A DNA stretch of 64,000 bases from an uncultured Pseudomonadales bacterium. Lineage in GTDB: Bacteria > Pseudomonadota > Gammaproteobacteria > Pseudomonadales > Porticoccaceae. Under the pieces are notes generated by a model. It had not been told where the DNA came from. It was given only the letters and a program-made list of their open reading frames with translations, and ran no database searches. The translations under genes and the position numbers were made by a program. Each line of letters opens with the position of its first letter. Positions within the stretch are counted from its first letter, which is position 1. The stretch covers positions 248,001-312,000 of the forward strand of contig CALSRZ010000001.1 in NCBI GenBank assembly GCA_943788895.1, read 5' to 3'. Below are positions 40,727 to 54,111 of this stretch, in pieces.

Positions 40727-41596
40727 TTGCGAGCCCTAGCTGAATTAATAATGCGTGGGCGTGCTCAGGCATGTGGTGTGGCTCTTTTTGGCTGGTTGTT
40801 GCCGCTGATCAGTCCGGCAACAATTGGTCTGGTGTCACTGCGCAAAGATAGTTCGGAAGGGTTGATTGTTACACTGTGGGCGATGTTGCCCTGGCTGGCG
40901 CTGTATTTTGCCGGCGATGTCAGCCCTCTGATCGTACTGTTGCCGCTTGCGGTACTGGTAGTGATTGCAGCTGTTGCCAATGTCTTGCGCAGTAGCGCAT
41001 CCTGGCAGTGGACATTGGTGATTACGGGCATAGTCAGTGCTATAGCGACTATATCCATTGGCTTTATTGCCAGCGCCGAAGTCGACCTGATGGTTGTGGC
41101 GATCGCAGAGTTTTTTGCCGAGATAGGTGCACAGGCAGGAATATCGGATGAGTTTGATTTTACGCCCGATAGAACCTTTGTACTGGGCTTGTTTGCCTGG
41201 TTAATTGGATTCACCGCAGTCTGTGCTCTGTTTGTATCGAGATGGTGGCAGTCGCTGTTATTTAATCCCGGAGGATTCCAGAAGGAATTTCACGAGTTTA
41301 GATTGGATCAGTCGGTTGCGGTTATCTTAATTGCTTTTGTTATTGCTGGTGTGGTTTTGCCCCTTGCCTACAGGCCCTGGGTTGAATTGCTGTCACTGCC
41401 GCTGTTAATTGCCGGTGTGGCTGTTGTTCACTCAAGTGTCAAGATAATGGGAATGGGTGTGCACTGGCTTGGATTAATGTACTTTGGGTTATTGTTTATT
41501 GCCCCAACTGGTACTGTGCTGATCGGCTTGGGTTTAGTTGATAGCATATTGAATTTACGCTCGAGGCTTGCGGCCTTTAAAAACCGCAACTCTTGA
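40727..41596 (+). CDS. Polytopic membrane protein of the rpsR-rplI intergenic slot (DUF2232/YybS-like)
   Basis: Multiple hydrophobic helices; TTG start; conserved genomic position. Confidence 0.7.
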   Translation: MRALAELIMRGRAQACGVALFGWLLPLISPATIGLVSLRKDSSEGLIVTLWAMLPWLALYFAGDVSPLIVLLPLAVLVVIAAVANVLRSSASWQWTLVITGIVSAIATISIGFIASAEVDLMVVAIAEFFAEIGAQAGISDEFDFTPDRTFVLGLFAWLIGFTAVCALFVSRWWQSLLFNPGGFQKEFHEFRLDQSVAVILIAFVIAGVVLPLAYRPWVELLSLPLLIAGVAVVHSSVKIMGMGVHWLGLMYFGLLFIAPTGTVLIGLGLVDSILNLRSRLAAFKNRNS

Positions 41597-41622
41597 GCCA
41601 AGTGTGAAACGAGGATATTAAG

Positions 41623-42072
41623 ATGGAAGTCATTCTTTTAGAAAAAATCGGTAAGATGGGCGGTATTGGTGATAGAGCTAATGTTAAATCTGGCTTTGGT
41701 CGCAACTACCTGATCCCACAGGGCAAAGCTATTTTCGCTACTGAAGAGAATATTGCTGCTTTCGAACTGCGTCGTGCAGAGCTCGAAGCTAACGCAGCTG
41801 ATAAGCTGGTTAAAGCTCAGGGCCGCGCTAAATTGCTCGAGGGTCTGGGTACTATTACTATCGTTGCCATTGCCGGTGAAGAGGGCAAGCTGTTCGGTTC
41901 AGTGGGTGTCCGCGAACTGGAAGAAGCGATTGCTGCAGCTGGTGGTGATATCAACAAGAGTGAAATCAACATGCCAGAGGGTCCTATCCGCTTTGTTGGC
42001 GAGTTCTCTGTTGAGTGCCAACTGCACGTTGATGTTGTACAGAACATCACGGTAATTATTGAAGCTGAATAA
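41623..42072 (+). CDS. rplI: 50S ribosomal protein L9
   Basis: MEVILLEKIGKMGGIGDRANVKSGFGRNYLIPQGKA. Confidence 0.96.
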   Translation: MEVILLEKIGKMGGIGDRANVKSGFGRNYLIPQGKAIFATEENIAAFELRRAELEANAADKLVKAQGRAKLLEGLGTITIVAIAGEEGKLFGSVGVRELEEAIAAAGGDINKSEINMPEGPIRFVGEFSVECQLHVDVVQNITVIIEAE

Positions 42073-42102
42073 ATCCCCGGCAATTCTGGGTAAATTTATT
42101 GC

Positions 42103-42141
42103 AAAACGGCACTGCTTCTGAATAAGATGCAGTGCCGTTTT
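42103..42141 (+). terminator. Rho-independent terminator after rplI
   Basis: AAAACGGCACTGC...GCAGTGCCGTTTT. Confidence 0.88.
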
Positions 42142-42227
42142 CGTATATTACCGCTATTTTTTAGATGCGGTTTCAGAATAATTAAATCAGCGCACTCATA
42201 TTAAAAGTCAGGTTAGTAGTTTAAAAA

Positions 42228-43676
42228 ATGAACGAAGCACTATTCGCAGAGCCCGCCGCTAGTCAGCCCCTGCCTCATTCTGTAGAGGCGGAGCAGGCCG
42301 TGCTCGGCGGCTTGATGCTGAAAAATGATGCCTTCGATTCAGTTGCCTCGGTGATCTCCGACAGCGACTTCTACAATACAGACCATCAGTTAATCTTTAA
42401 CGCAATGACCAGTCTGGCCGCAGAGAGCCAGCCTTTCGATGCGATTACCCTCAGTGAGTCACTGCAAAACAGCAATGAGTTAGCCAGTATTGGTGGCGCT
42501 GAATATCTGGTCGATCTCGCCAGCAGCACACCCAGTTCAGCCAATATCCAAGCCTACACACAGATTGTTCTCGAGCGCTCAATTGTCCGCCAGCTGATTG
42601 GCGCAGCCAGTGATATTGTTCGCAAAGGCTACAATCCGCTGGGTTGGGACAGCTCCAAACTTCTCGCAGAAGCTGAGAGCCGACTCCAGGAAATTATTGA
42701 AAATCGCCCGAAAAAAGGCGGTTTTAAAGAAGTTAACTCGCTGCTTAAAGAGGCAGTTGAGCGTCTTGATGAGCTGTTTAAAAATGACGCCGATATCACC
42801 GGCCTGAGTACCGGTTTTAAAGATCTCGATGGCATGACCTCTGGTTGGCAGCACTCTGATCTGGTGATTGTCGCCGGTCGACCCTCGATGGGTAAGACAG
42901 CATTTGCCATGAATATGGTTGAACATGCGGCCTTGAATCAGACTCGCCCAGTATTGGTTTTCTCTCTTGAGATGCCAGCTAGCCAGCTGATTATTCGACT
43001 GCTGTCGTCGATCGGCAAGATTGACCAGACGCGTATGCGCTCGGGTAATCTCACCGAAGATGATTGGCCGCGCCTGAGTAGCGCCGCCCAGCGATTGAAA
43101 GACCGTCCCTTATTTATTGATGACACCTCCGGTATTACACCTCTGGAGATGCGTAACCAAATCAAGACGTTTACCCGTGAGCGGGTAGAGCAGTTGCGCC
43201 AGGAATGGCATCAGGAACACGGCGCCAATACACCAGCGGATATGGAAGCGCTCTATAAGCAGGCCCAGCCGGGCATGATTATGGTCGATTACCTGCAGCT
43301 GATGAGCGGTAGCAATCCCGGTGAGGGGCGTGTCCAGGAGATCTCGCAGATTTCCCGTGAGCTAAAGAATATGGCTCGTGAATATGAATGTCCGATGATT
43401 GCGCTATCCCAGCTCAGTCGTAATCTTGAGCAGCGACCCAACAAGCGTCCAATCAACTCGGATCTTCGTGAATCTGGTGCGATTGAGCAGGATGCGGATG
43501 TGATTGTGTTCCTCTATCGCGATGAGGTTTACAACGAAGACAGTCCGGATAAAGGCAGTGCTGAAATTATTATCGGCAAGCAGAGAAATGGCCCTATTGG
43601 CACCTGTCGACTGGCGTTTATGGGCAAGTACACAAGATTCGAGAATCTTGCTGGCGATTACTTCACCGAAGAGTAA
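42228..43676 (+). CDS. dnaB: Replicative DNA helicase
   Basis: PHSVEAEQAVLGGLM; IVAGRPSMGKTAFAMN; MIMVDYLQLM. Confidence 0.97.
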   Translation: MNEALFAEPAASQPLPHSVEAEQAVLGGLMLKNDAFDSVASVISDSDFYNTDHQLIFNAMTSLAAESQPFDAITLSESLQNSNELASIGGAEYLVDLASSTPSSANIQAYTQIVLERSIVRQLIGAASDIVRKGYNPLGWDSSKLLAEAESRLQEIIENRPKKGGFKEVNSLLKEAVERLDELFKNDADITGLSTGFKDLDGMTSGWQHSDLVIVAGRPSMGKTAFAMNMVEHAALNQTRPVLVFSLEMPASQLIIRLLSSIGKIDQTRMRSGNLTEDDWPRLSSAAQRLKDRPLFIDDTSGITPLEMRNQIKTFTRERVEQLRQEWHQEHGANTPADMEALYKQAQPGMIMVDYLQLMSGSNPGEGRVQEISQISRELKNMAREYECPMIALSQLSRNLEQRPNKRPINSDLRESGAIEQDADVIVFLYRDEVYNEDSPDKGSAEIIIGKQRNGPIGTCRLAFMGKYTRFENLAGDYFTEE

Positions 43677-43735
43677 GTCTTTATTATCTATTTTAACTGC
43701 TTCTACTTAAGCCTCTGTAAATAGGATTGTTGATA

Positions 43736-44584
43736 ATGCGGGTTTTTCACACAGTCAGTGGTCTTCGTGATGCGCTAAAAGCCTCGCGTCTCAAGGGCTT
43801 GCGGATTGGCTTTGTGCCGACCATGGGCAACCTCCACGAAGGTCATCTGGCGCTGGTCAAACAGGCTCGCAGCAGCTGCGATATTGTTGTCTGCTCTATT
43901 TTTGTAAATGCCCTGCAGTTTGGCCTTAATGAAGATTGGGATAAATACCCGCGCACCTACGAGATGGACTGCGACAAGCTTCGCGACAGCGGCTGTGATT
44001 ATCTATTTCATCCGGAAGATACCGAGATGTACCCCAATGGACTGGATACCCAGAGTCGCGTTATCTGTCCGACTATGACCGATGTGCTCTGCGGTGCCAG
44101 CCGTCCCGGTCATTTTGAAGGGGTTACCACAGTGGTATCCAAGCTGTTTAATATAGTTCAGCCGGATGAGGCGATCTTTGGTATAAAAGACTATCAACAG
44201 CTGGCGGTAATTCGCCGTATGGCTGAGGATCTCTGTATGCCGGTGCAGATTACCGCTGCGCCTATTTACCGTGAAGCCGATGGTCTGGCAATGAGTTCGC
44301 GAAACAGCTATATCACTGAGGAAGAGCGACCCAGAGTTACCGTGCTCAAGGAGAACCTGGAGTGGATTGCCGATCAGATTGAGGGCGGTGCACGAAACTT
44401 TACCCAGTTGGAAGAAGCCGCGATACAGCGGATTGCCGATGCCGGTTTTAAAACCGACTATATTACTGTTACCAACAGTAAAACATTGGATCCTGCGGCT
44501 GAGGATGACCTTGAAATTACCGTTCTTGGTGCCATTTATACCAGTGCGGCACGACTGATTGATAATTTAAGTATTAACCTTTAA
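43736..44584 (+). CDS. panC: Pantoate--beta-alanine ligase
   Basis: [42 protein letters not shown] at 43736 preferred. Confidence 0.95.
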   Translation: MRVFHTVSGLRDALKASRLKGLRIGFVPTMGNLHEGHLALVKQARSSCDIVVCSIFVNALQFGLNEDWDKYPRTYEMDCDKLRDSGCDYLFHPEDTEMYPNGLDTQSRVICPTMTDVLCGASRPGHFEGVTTVVSKLFNIVQPDEAIFGIKDYQQLAVIRRMAEDLCMPVQITAAPIYREADGLAMSSRNSYITEEERPRVTVLKENLEWIADQIEGGARNFTQLEEAAIQRIADAGFKTDYITVTNSKTLDPAAEDDLEITVLGAIYTSAARLIDNLSINL

Positions 44585-44654
44585 CCCGGTGATAAACTCT
44601 AAATGAGCTTTAGACATTTAGAGAGATTTAAAGAATTTTAGACGGAGATTGTGA

Positions 44655-45038
44655 GTGTTATCTACATTTTTAAAAGCTAAGTTACATATGGCGAGGGTTA
44701 CCCAGGCGGAGCTTTGGTATGACGGTTCCTGTGCCATTGATGCGGATTTACTGAAAATCTCAGGTATGCAGGAATTTGAACAGATTGATATCTATAACGT
44801 CACCAATGGTGAGCGTTTTACCACTTACATTATTGTTGCCGAGGCCGGTTCCGGCATTATTTCTATAAACGGCGCCGCCGCTCGCAAATGCCAGGTTGAC
44901 GACAGAATTATTATTGCTACTTACGGCCAATTATCCGAACAGGATGCAGCTGACCACAAACCCAAATTGGTCTATCTGAATGAAGACAATACAGTTGAGC
45001 GTTCAACCAATACCATCCCCACCCAGCTTGCCGAGTAA
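44655..45038 (+). CDS. panD: Aspartate 1-decarboxylase
   Basis: [39 protein letters not shown]. Confidence 0.95.
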   Translation: MLSTFLKAKLHMARVTQAELWYDGSCAIDADLLKISGMQEFEQIDIYNVTNGERFTTYIIVAEAGSGIISINGAAARKCQVDDRIIIATYGQLSEQDAADHKPKLVYLNEDNTVERSTNTIPTQLAE

Positions 45039-45056
45039 TAAGCCTAATATTTAACA

Positions 45057-45508
45057 CTATCTGTCGCGGCATTTGGATTGCAGGTATTCGCGCATTTTAG
45101 AAATTTCTGCGAGTTTTTCCTTATTTGGCAGATAGCGGTATTCACCGGTTTGTTCGTCCAGCTGGCGTACTCGTCCGGCGTTTTCCATAGCGATTAATTT
45201 TCTACTGGCTTTCAAGCAGTTGCTGCGTTGCACTGCCAGCTGTTGCTCGGTTGGCTGGGGGCTTTCCAATAGCGGTGATTGTTCGTTGCTGCCAGTTGCG
45301 GCTACTGCTGACAGAATGGCAGTTTTTTTAGCGGCTGGATTTAGCTGTCTTTACCTTGATCAGAGTTGCTGGAATATCCCCAGGCCTGGTTTCGCTGTAA
45401 TGAGTGACCCCATTGTTGTCGGTCCACTTAAAGTATTTTTCAGCGCTCAACTGCCATCGAAGTGCCAGTTAAGACCAATAAGCAGCTGATTAAAAAAGCC
45501 GTTTTCAT
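45057..45508 (-). pseudogene. DUF4124-domain protein, disrupted by at least two frameshifts/stops
   Basis: Signal peptide MKTAFLISCLLVLTGTSMA, then out of frame EKYFKWTDNNGVTHYSETRPGDIPA, then ORF 45057..45269. Confidence 0.7.
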
Positions 45509-45876
45509 TCTCTCTCCCTGTTTAAAATTCCTTCCTTAAACTCTTCCCTTAAGAATCGCCTGCTGACTTAAGTATAGATTTCAGAATTGACCTCAAGGTG
45601 GAATTTTTACGGCGCGCTTTGAAAAAGGACGAAAAAGTGTTAAATTGCGCCATGTTCTGTGCGTATTGCTGCAGAAATTTGGACAAAGTACCAGGTTGGC
45701 GTTACCCATGCCGCTGGTCATCAAGAGCGAAGGCACCAGTATCCAATGTGCCAGCTACAGTCAAAAAGCACTTACCCGTGTGACTGGAACTTGCCGCAAT
45801 CGCGGCGTCACTTCTGATGTAACAGCCAATTGCCACTGCGAAACGTCCCAAATATCATTATTTGTGAGGACTTATT

Positions 45877-47614
45877 GTGGAACTCTTATCCGGCGGTGAA
45901 ATTTTAATCCGCGCGCTAAAAGATGCAGGTATCAAGAATGTCTGGGGTTACCCGGGCGGCGCTGCATTACATATCTACGACGCCCTGTATCGACAGGAAG
46001 ACGTACATCATATTCTAGTTCGCCATGAGCAGGCTGCGGTTCACGCTGCTGATGGCTACTCTCGCTCTACCGGTGAAGTGGGTACTGCCCTGGTGACCTC
46101 TGGTCCAGGTGCAACCAATGCGATTACCGGTATTGCCACTGCCTATATGGATTCGATTCCTATGGTGGTTATCTCTGGACAGGTTCCACTGACCAAGATT
46201 GGTCAGGATGCCTTCCAGGAAACCGATATGGTCGGTGTTTCACGGCCTATTGTTAAGCACAGCTTTCTGGTCACTCGCGCTGAAGATATCGCCGAGACCA
46301 TTGCCAAGGCCTACTATATTGCCGCTACTGGTCGCCCCGGCCCGGTTGTTGTCGACATCCCCAAGGATGTTACCGACCCCAGCCACAAGGTGCCTTACAG
46401 CTATCCACGAGCAGGTTAAGATGCGCTCTTATCAGCCGACTGACAAAGGTCACCGTGGGCAGATTAAGCGTGCGGTTAAAACCTTGATTGAAGCCAAACG
46501 TCCGGTTATCTATGCCGGTGGTGGTGTGGTTCTTGATAATGCCTCTGAGCAGCTGACTGCTCTGGCGCAGAAACTCAATTTCCCGGTGACCAATACATTG
46601 ATGGGTCTGGGTGGCTACCCGGGCACCGACCGTCAGTATTTGGGTATGCTCGGTATGCACGGTACTTTTGAAGCCAATACCGCCATGCACCATGCGGATG
46701 TTATTTTTGCTATTGGCGCGCGCTTTGATGATCGGGTAACTAACGATCTGGATAAGTTCTGCCCCCATGCAACGATTATTCATGTGGATGTTGACCCCAC
46801 CTCGATATCGAAAAATATCGATGCGCATATTCCGATTGTTGGAACCTGTACTGCTGTTCTCGATGAGATGAATAGTCTCAGTGAGCAGATGGCTATTGAG
46901 CCAGATGCAGAGGCGATTGCGGAATGGTGGACGCAGCTCGATCAGTGGCGTGCTGACAAAGGTATTTATACCGCGTCGCGCTATGAGGAGAGCTCCGGCA
47001 ACTGTATCAAGCCCCAGGATGTGATCAAGATGCTCTACAAGATCACCAACGGTGAGGCGATTATTACCACCGATGTTGGTCAGCACCAGATGTTTGCTGC
47101 GCAGTACTATCTGTTTGATAAGCCGCGCACCTGGATCAATTCCGGTGGTCTCGGCACTATGGGCTTTGGCCTGCCTGCAGCCATGGGTTGCCAGTTGGCG
47201 TTCCCGGACAAGGCGGTTGCCTGTGTTACCGGTGAAGGCAGTATCCAGATGAATATTCAGGAGCTGTCCACCTGCAGCCAGCACAATCTGCCGGTAAAAA
47301 TTATCAATCTCAATAATGCTGCTCTGGGCATGGTTCGCCAGTGGCAGGATATGAATTACAGCAGCCGCTACTCCGAGAGCGTCTACGAGGATTCACTGCC
47401 GGACTTTGTAAAGCTGGCCGAGGCCTATGGCCATGTGGGCATGAAAATTACCCATATTGATGAACTCGAAGAGAAGATGCGTGAGTGCTTTGCGATGAAA
47501 GATCGCGTGGTATTTATGGATATTGATGTCGATCGCTCTGAGCATGTATACCCCATGCAAATGCCTGGTGGTTCCATGCGTGATCTGTGGTTAAACAAGA
47601 CGGAGAGAACCTAA
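45877..47614 (+). CDS. ilvB: Acetolactate synthase large subunit (frameshift near 46415)
   Basis: [44 protein letters not shown]; split between ORFs 45877..46419 and 46199..47614. Confidence 0.94.
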
Positions 47615-48108
47615 TGAAACGGATAATCTCTATTCTTTTAGAAAATGAGTCAGGTGCTCTGTCGAGAGTTGTCGGTCTATTTGCCCAGCGCGGGTATAAT
47701 ATCGACACTTTGACGGTTGCCCCCACTGATGATGACACCCTGTCGCGTTTAACACTGACAACGCAGGGCGATGATCATATGGCTGAGCAGATCGTCAAAC
47801 AGCTGCATAAGCTGATTGATACGATTAAGGTAGTTGATTTGACCGTCGGTTCGTATATTGAACGCGAGCTGATGCTGGTTAAAATCAAAGCCACAGAAAA
47901 TGATATTCGCGCAGAGTTAAAAAGCTGTGTGGAAATCTTTCGGGGGCACATTGTTGATGTGACTCCACAGACCTATACCGTGCAACTTGCTGGCGACAGC
48001 GAGAAGCTGGATGCCTTTATCGAGGCAGTTCGGGATATGGGTATTATGGAAGTGGTGAGAAGCGGTGTTTCAGGCATCTCCCGCGGCGACAAATTTTTAC
48101 GTGTTTAA
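47614..48108 (+). CDS. ilvN: Acetolactate synthase small subunit
   Basis: [36 protein letters not shown]; overlaps the ilvB stop. Confidence 0.95.
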   Translation: MKRIISILLENESGALSRVVGLFAQRGYNIDTLTVAPTDDDTLSRLTLTTQGDDHMAEQIVKQLHKLIDTIKVVDLTVGSYIERELMLVKIKATENDIRAELKSCVEIFRGHIVDVTPQTYTVQLAGDSEKLDAFIEAVRDMGIMEVVRSGVSGISRGDKFLRV

Positions 48109-48150
48109 ATTTTTTTAATTACTAGCTCTTTAATACAGTTTAAATATTAG

Positions 48151-49176
<1,026 letters not shown>

Positions 49177-49199
49177 GTTGTATTTATTGAAGTTTATCT

Positions 49200-49229
49200 A
49201 AAACGGCTCGCTTTTCAGTGAGCCGTTTT
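49200..49229 (+). terminator. Rho-independent terminator after ilvC
   Basis: AAAACGGCTC...GAGCCGTTTT. Confidence 0.85.
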
Positions 49230-49288
49230 AGTATTGATCGCGTAGAAAATTTGTACAGAAAAACAATTCCAATGAGCAGCAGATAATC

Positions 49289-50031
49289 ATGGAAAACAGC
49301 ATGACCAGAGTGATTGACCTGGATGGCGGATTAACTTTCGCGATGTCGGCGGCTATACAAACATCAGGGGCGAACGGTTAAGTGGCGCAAGATAATGCGC
49401 TGCGGTCATCTCGCGTCTACTGAGTGAGAATGATCTGGATACTCTCGAGCAGATTGGTATTACCAGAGTGCATGATTTTCGCCGCAGTGAAGAGCAGCAA
49501 CAGTCACCGAGCTGTGCGGTTCGCGCCGAGTTTATCGATGACTATCAAATTTCTGATTGGTGATATCTCGCGCTTCTGGGAATTTCTGTTTGAGGGTGAG
49601 CTGACCGCAGAGTCCTCCCATCAGCTGGTGGTCAATTCTTACGGCTCCTGCATTGAGGCTGTGATTCCCGCGTTCAGTCGCTTTATGCGCCATATTGTCG
49701 ACAATGCTGACAACGCTTCGGTGTTTCACTGCTCTGCAGGTAAGGACCGCACTGGTATGGCGGCGGCTTAATACTGTCGGCACTGGATGTGCCCCGCGAG
49801 ACTATTATTGAAGACTATATGCTGACCCTTGAGCACTATGATTCGGATAAGTTGATTGCTATTGTCGAGGGACATCTGCGCAAAGCCAATGTCGAGAGTT
49901 GGGATCGCGACTGGTTAATGCCTTACTGCTCTGTTCATCAGGACAATATAGTTGCCTTTCTCGATGCTATTGAAGCCAGTTACGGCGATGTTAAAAACTA
50001 CCTGATATCGGCACTGGGCTTCTCAGGCTGA
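49289..50031 (+). pseudogene. Tyrosine/serine protein phosphatase family gene broken by multiple frameshifts
   Basis: NFRDVGGYTN-like N-terminus, VHDFRRSEEQQQS, active site HCSAGKDRTGMAAA and C-terminal ORF lie in different frames. Confidence 0.75.
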
Positions 50032-50177
50032 CCTGGATAAAATGCATACTGCTATTTGGAAGGCTAAATGGCCTATAATGGGCCCTAATGACATGGTTAA
50101 GCAAAAGGTAGCAGCATGATTGATAAAGGTAGAGCAGACAGACAAGGTGGTAGACCTCAAGCCGGCAGCGGCAGAGG

Positions 50178-50837
50178 ATGCGCCCACTCGCCGCAAAGGT
50201 ATCTACTCTGTTGCCCAATATACTTACCACCGGCGCACTGTTTGGCGGCTTTTACGCTGTGCTATCAGGTTTTACCGGCAATTTTGAATTTGCTGCCATG
50301 GCCATTTTTGCTGCGATGATCTTTGATGGACTGGATGGCCGCGTGGCACGCATGACCAACACCCAGAGTGACTTTGGTGTGCAGTACGACAGTCTCTCCG
50401 ATATGGTCTCCTTTGGTGTTGCGCCGGCGGTGGTTGCCTATGGTTGGGGCGTCTAGTGATCTCGGCAAGCTGGGTTTGGCCGCAGCCTTTGTCTATGCAT
50501 CCTGTGCCGCGCTGCGTCTGGCGCGCTTTAATGTTCAGGCCGAAGTGGCCGACAAGAAAACCTTTACCGGTCTGCCAAGTCCGGCGGCGGCGGCTCTGGT
50601 GGCCGGGTTTATCTGGTCTACCTATGATGTGGAGCCCTCTCTGGGCTTGTCGGTGTTCGGCGCATTCTCACTGCGGCTGCTGGTCTGTTGATGGTCTCCA
50701 ACTTTAAATACCCGAGTTTTAAAGAAGTTGATCTGCGTGGCAAAGTCCCGTTTATCGTGATTCTGTCGATAGTGATGGGCTTTGTGGTAATTACCATTGA
50801 TCCGCCGCGTATTCTTTTTGCCTGGCTTGTCCTTTAG
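50178..50837 (+). CDS. pssA: CDP-diacylglycerol--serine O-phosphatidyltransferase (frameshifts near 50455 and 50690; true start probably slightly upstream)
   Basis: LLPNILTTGALFGGFYA; DGLDGRVARMTNTQSDFGVQYDSLSD; follows ilvC as in Pseudomonas. Confidence 0.88.
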
Positions 50838-51192
50838 TTTCTCCGCGCCGCTGATCTGGGCTGGAAAAGGCTGACTGGCACAGTAAAGGCGAGCTGAATT
50901 TCTGCTTGGAAAAGCAGCTAAAAACTGTTTGAATACTAGTCTATGAATAAGTCCACTCTATCAAGCTGTGCGAATATCGGCACGGCTTCCTCTGCCGCTT
51001 GTTTCTGCATCTGGACTGCTACTTCTCCTGCCCTGAGGGGCATCTATCGTTATACCTCATCAAAATTCCGTTAATATTGCCATGCTGGCAATAAAATTCT
51101 AGCCCCACCGTGGGTGAATCCGTTTTACAATGTGGCTGTTAATCTAAGCGCTTCAATATAGGATTCGGCTCCAATTAGGAATAGAAGAGACC

Positions 51193-52747
51193 ATGAATAC
51201 CCAGTCTAAAGAAAAGTTAGTTATTTTTGATACTACCTTGCGTGACGGTGAGCAGAGTCCCGGCGCATCGATGACCAAAGATGAAAAAGTGCGTATCGCC
51301 AAAGCGCTGGAAAAATTGCGCGTCGATGTTATTGAAGCGGGCTTTGCGATCTCCAGTCAGGGTGATTTTGAAGCTATTCAGGCGATCGCCAACACAGTGA
51401 CTGACAGCCGTATCTGCAGCCTGTCGCGAGCGGTAAGAGGTGATATTGAACGCGCTGCAGAGGCTCTCAAGGGTGCCAATGCCGGACGTATTCACACCTT
51501 TATTGCCACATCGCCAATTCATATGAAGCACAAGCTGCAGATGGAGCCGGATCAGGTTCTCGAGCAGGCCGTTGGTGCGGTCAAGATCGCCCGCAGCCTG
51601 ATTGATGATGTTGAGTTCTCTCTGGAAGATGCCAGCCGCACCGAGTTTGATTTTATGTGCCGAATCACCGAAGCGGTGATCAATGCCGGTGCACGCACGA
51701 TCAATCTACCGGATACCGTCGGCTATTCCGACCCCGGTGAATATGGCGCAATGATTAAGCGCCTGTTAAATACAGTGCCAAATGCCGACAAGGCAATTTT
51801 TTCGGTGCACTGCCACAATGATTTGGGTCTGGCAGTCGCCAATAGTTTGGCCGCTGTGCAGAACGGTGCGCGACAGGTTGAATGTACGATTAATGGTCTG
51901 GGTGAGCGTGCCGGTAACGCCTCCCTCGAAGAGCTGGTTATGGCCGTGCGCACGCGCAAGGATGTATTTCCGGTTGAAACCCGTATTGAGACCCAGCATA
52001 TAGTGCCGACCTCAAGACTGGTTTCCGGTATTACCGGATTTCCGGTGCAGCCCAACAAAGCGATTGTCGGTGCCAATGCCTTTGCCCATGAGTCAGGTAT
52101 TCACCAGGATGGTATTTTAAAATTCCGTGAAACCTACGAAATTATGAAGGCCGAGGATGTCGGCTGGACGACCAACAAGTTATCTCTGGGCAAGTTATCC
52201 GGTCGCGCGGCACTCTCGTCACGTCTTGAAGAGTTGGGTATCAAGTTTGACAGCAAAGAAGAGTTTAATGATGTGTTTGTGCGCTTTAAGGCGCTGGCAG
52301 ATAAGAAGCGTGAGATCTTTGACGAAGATCTTGCAGGCGCTGGTTTCTGAAGCGCAGATGGGCACTGAAGCCGATGCTTTGACTCTGGTTGATCTCGAAG
52401 TGCTGTCCAAGTCCGGACAGGCGCCGCAGGCAAAGATTGTTATCGCCTATCAGGGTAAAGAGCATAGAGCTGAAGCCTCGGGTGACGGTGCTGTCGATGC
52501 GATCTTTAATGCCATTGAAAGCCTGGTTAGCAGTGGTACCAATTTGCAGCTCTACTCGGTGAATGCAGTGACCGAAGGAACAGACTCCCAGGGTGGTGTG
52601 ACTGTGCGTCTCGAGAAAGAGAGTCGTATTATTAACGGTCAGGGCGCAGATACAGATATTCTGGTGGCCAGTGCCAAGGCCTACCTCAATGCCCTGACAT
52701 TGATGCGCAATCCAGGGCGCCTGCACCCACAGTTGGGCGGTGTTTGA
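51193..52747 (+). CDS. leuA: 2-isopropylmalate synthase (frameshift near 52345)
   Basis: [35 protein letters not shown]-terminal regulatory domain in ORF 52157..52747. Confidence 0.95.
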
Positions 52748-53503
52748 TGGATAACCAGCTGCAGTATCAATATTTACAGACTCTCGGCATCTCTCAATAT
52801 GTGCCGAAAGATACTGTTTATGATGATGTTGCAGCTCAATCAAGTGGCAATACAGTTGCAAAAACAGATCGGCAAATGCCGCCAGTTGAGGCATTTGAAA
52901 CTGTCGCAAAAACCCCTAAAAAGTCCGTAGATATTGCTGCTCTGGTTAATCTCGGTCTGGATGATAAAAAGTCGGCCAGCCCGGCAAAGGCTGCAGCTGT
53001 ACAAGTGCCGCCGGTCGTTGAAGATGCCCAGCCGGCGACCTCTATAGACCTTAGTTTCTCATTCTGGCAAGCCACTGAAGAGTTGCTGGTCTGCACAGCT
53101 GTTGAAGGAGCACTCGCCGATACCGATGAGATGCAGCTGTTGACCAATATATTAAATGCTATCGGCTGCGGGATTAATCGCCTGCCGCAGATGGAGCTGA
53201 TTGAGTGGCCACCCTATCCCAATGCCCCCGGGGATGAGGACGAGGTGCGAGAATTTCTCACCACTCTGCTGGATGCGCGTCTTGGCTAGCAAGCCGGTTA
53301 AATCTATTTTATTGTTGGGCGAGAGTGCGGCTAACTGGTTGCTTAATCCCAATTCAGATAAGCAATCTGATCGGGTGGCTCTCTCTGAGCAGACTACTGC
53401 GCTATTGCTGCCCTCGCTGAGCAGTATGATTGAGAATCCCCAGCAAAAAGCCCATGCCTGGAAGACATTGCAATATTTATTGCCAGTCTCTTCTCAGCCC
53501 TAA
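52744..53503 (+). CDS. HolD-like (DNA polymerase III psi) protein, probably one gene split by a frameshift near 53285
   Basis: QYLQTLGISQYVPK; out-of-frame continuation ASKPVKSILLLGESAANWLL...LPSLSSMIENPQQKAHAWKTLQYL; directly upstream of rimI as in the known holD-rimI order. Confidence 0.6.
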
Positions 53504-53506
53504 TCA

Positions 53507-53995
53507 GTGCGCGCGGTGGCTGCTATAACAGAATCAAATCAAAAACCTTTTATTCGCAAGATGTCCGCAGAGGATCTGCTGCCGATTGTCGCTATTGAGC
53601 GACAGGCGACACCATCTCCCTGGTCTGCAGTGCAATTTGAGCAGAGCCTGGAGCAGCACCGCTGTCTGGTTATGGCTGCAGATAATGACACCAATTTAAT
53701 TCTCGGTTACGCCATAGTCTCGACACTACTGGATCAGGCTGAGGTGCTAAATATCTGTATTAACCCGGAATATCAGGGCAGGGGATATGGCTCGCGATTG
53801 CTGACCGATCTTTTAAAACAGCTGCCGGATAGCATAGAGGTTGTTTATCTCGAAGTGCGAGTGTCCAACTTCCGCGCCATACATCTGTATCACAACCTTG
53901 GTTTTATCGAGGTTGGCCAGAGGCGCGATTACTATCCCACAGAGTTTGGTCGCGAAGATGCGATTTTGATGAATTTGCAACGCTCGACAGACTAA
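53507..53995 (+). CDS. rimI: Ribosomal protein S18-alanine N-acetyltransferase
   Basis: GNAT fold: NICINPEYQGRGYGSRLL; RDYYPTEFGREDAILM. Confidence 0.92.
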   Translation: MRAVAAITESNQKPFIRKMSAEDLLPIVAIERQATPSPWSAVQFEQSLEQHRCLVMAADNDTNLILGYAIVSTLLDQAEVLNICINPEYQGRGYGSRLLTDLLKQLPDSIEVVYLEVRVSNFRAIHLYHNLGFIEVGQRRDYYPTEFGREDAILMNLQRSTD

Positions 53996-54111
53996 ATAAT
54001 GGCCCTGTAAAAGACCTCCGGAGCTGCGCTTAATTTGCTAGGCTTTTAGGTATTGATTGAAACTGTGTTTTAATTCGGCAATGAATAAAGTAATTGAAAA
54101 GAGGCAAGACT

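Noticed and set aside
45793-45806. GCCGC-AATC-GCGGC hairpin upstream of ilvB as an attenuator
   Set aside because: No following T-run and no Leu/Val/Ile-rich leader peptide found.
46370-47284. 304-aa minus-strand ORF inside ilvB
   Set aside because: Antisense shadow ORF over a clearly coding acetolactate synthase frame.
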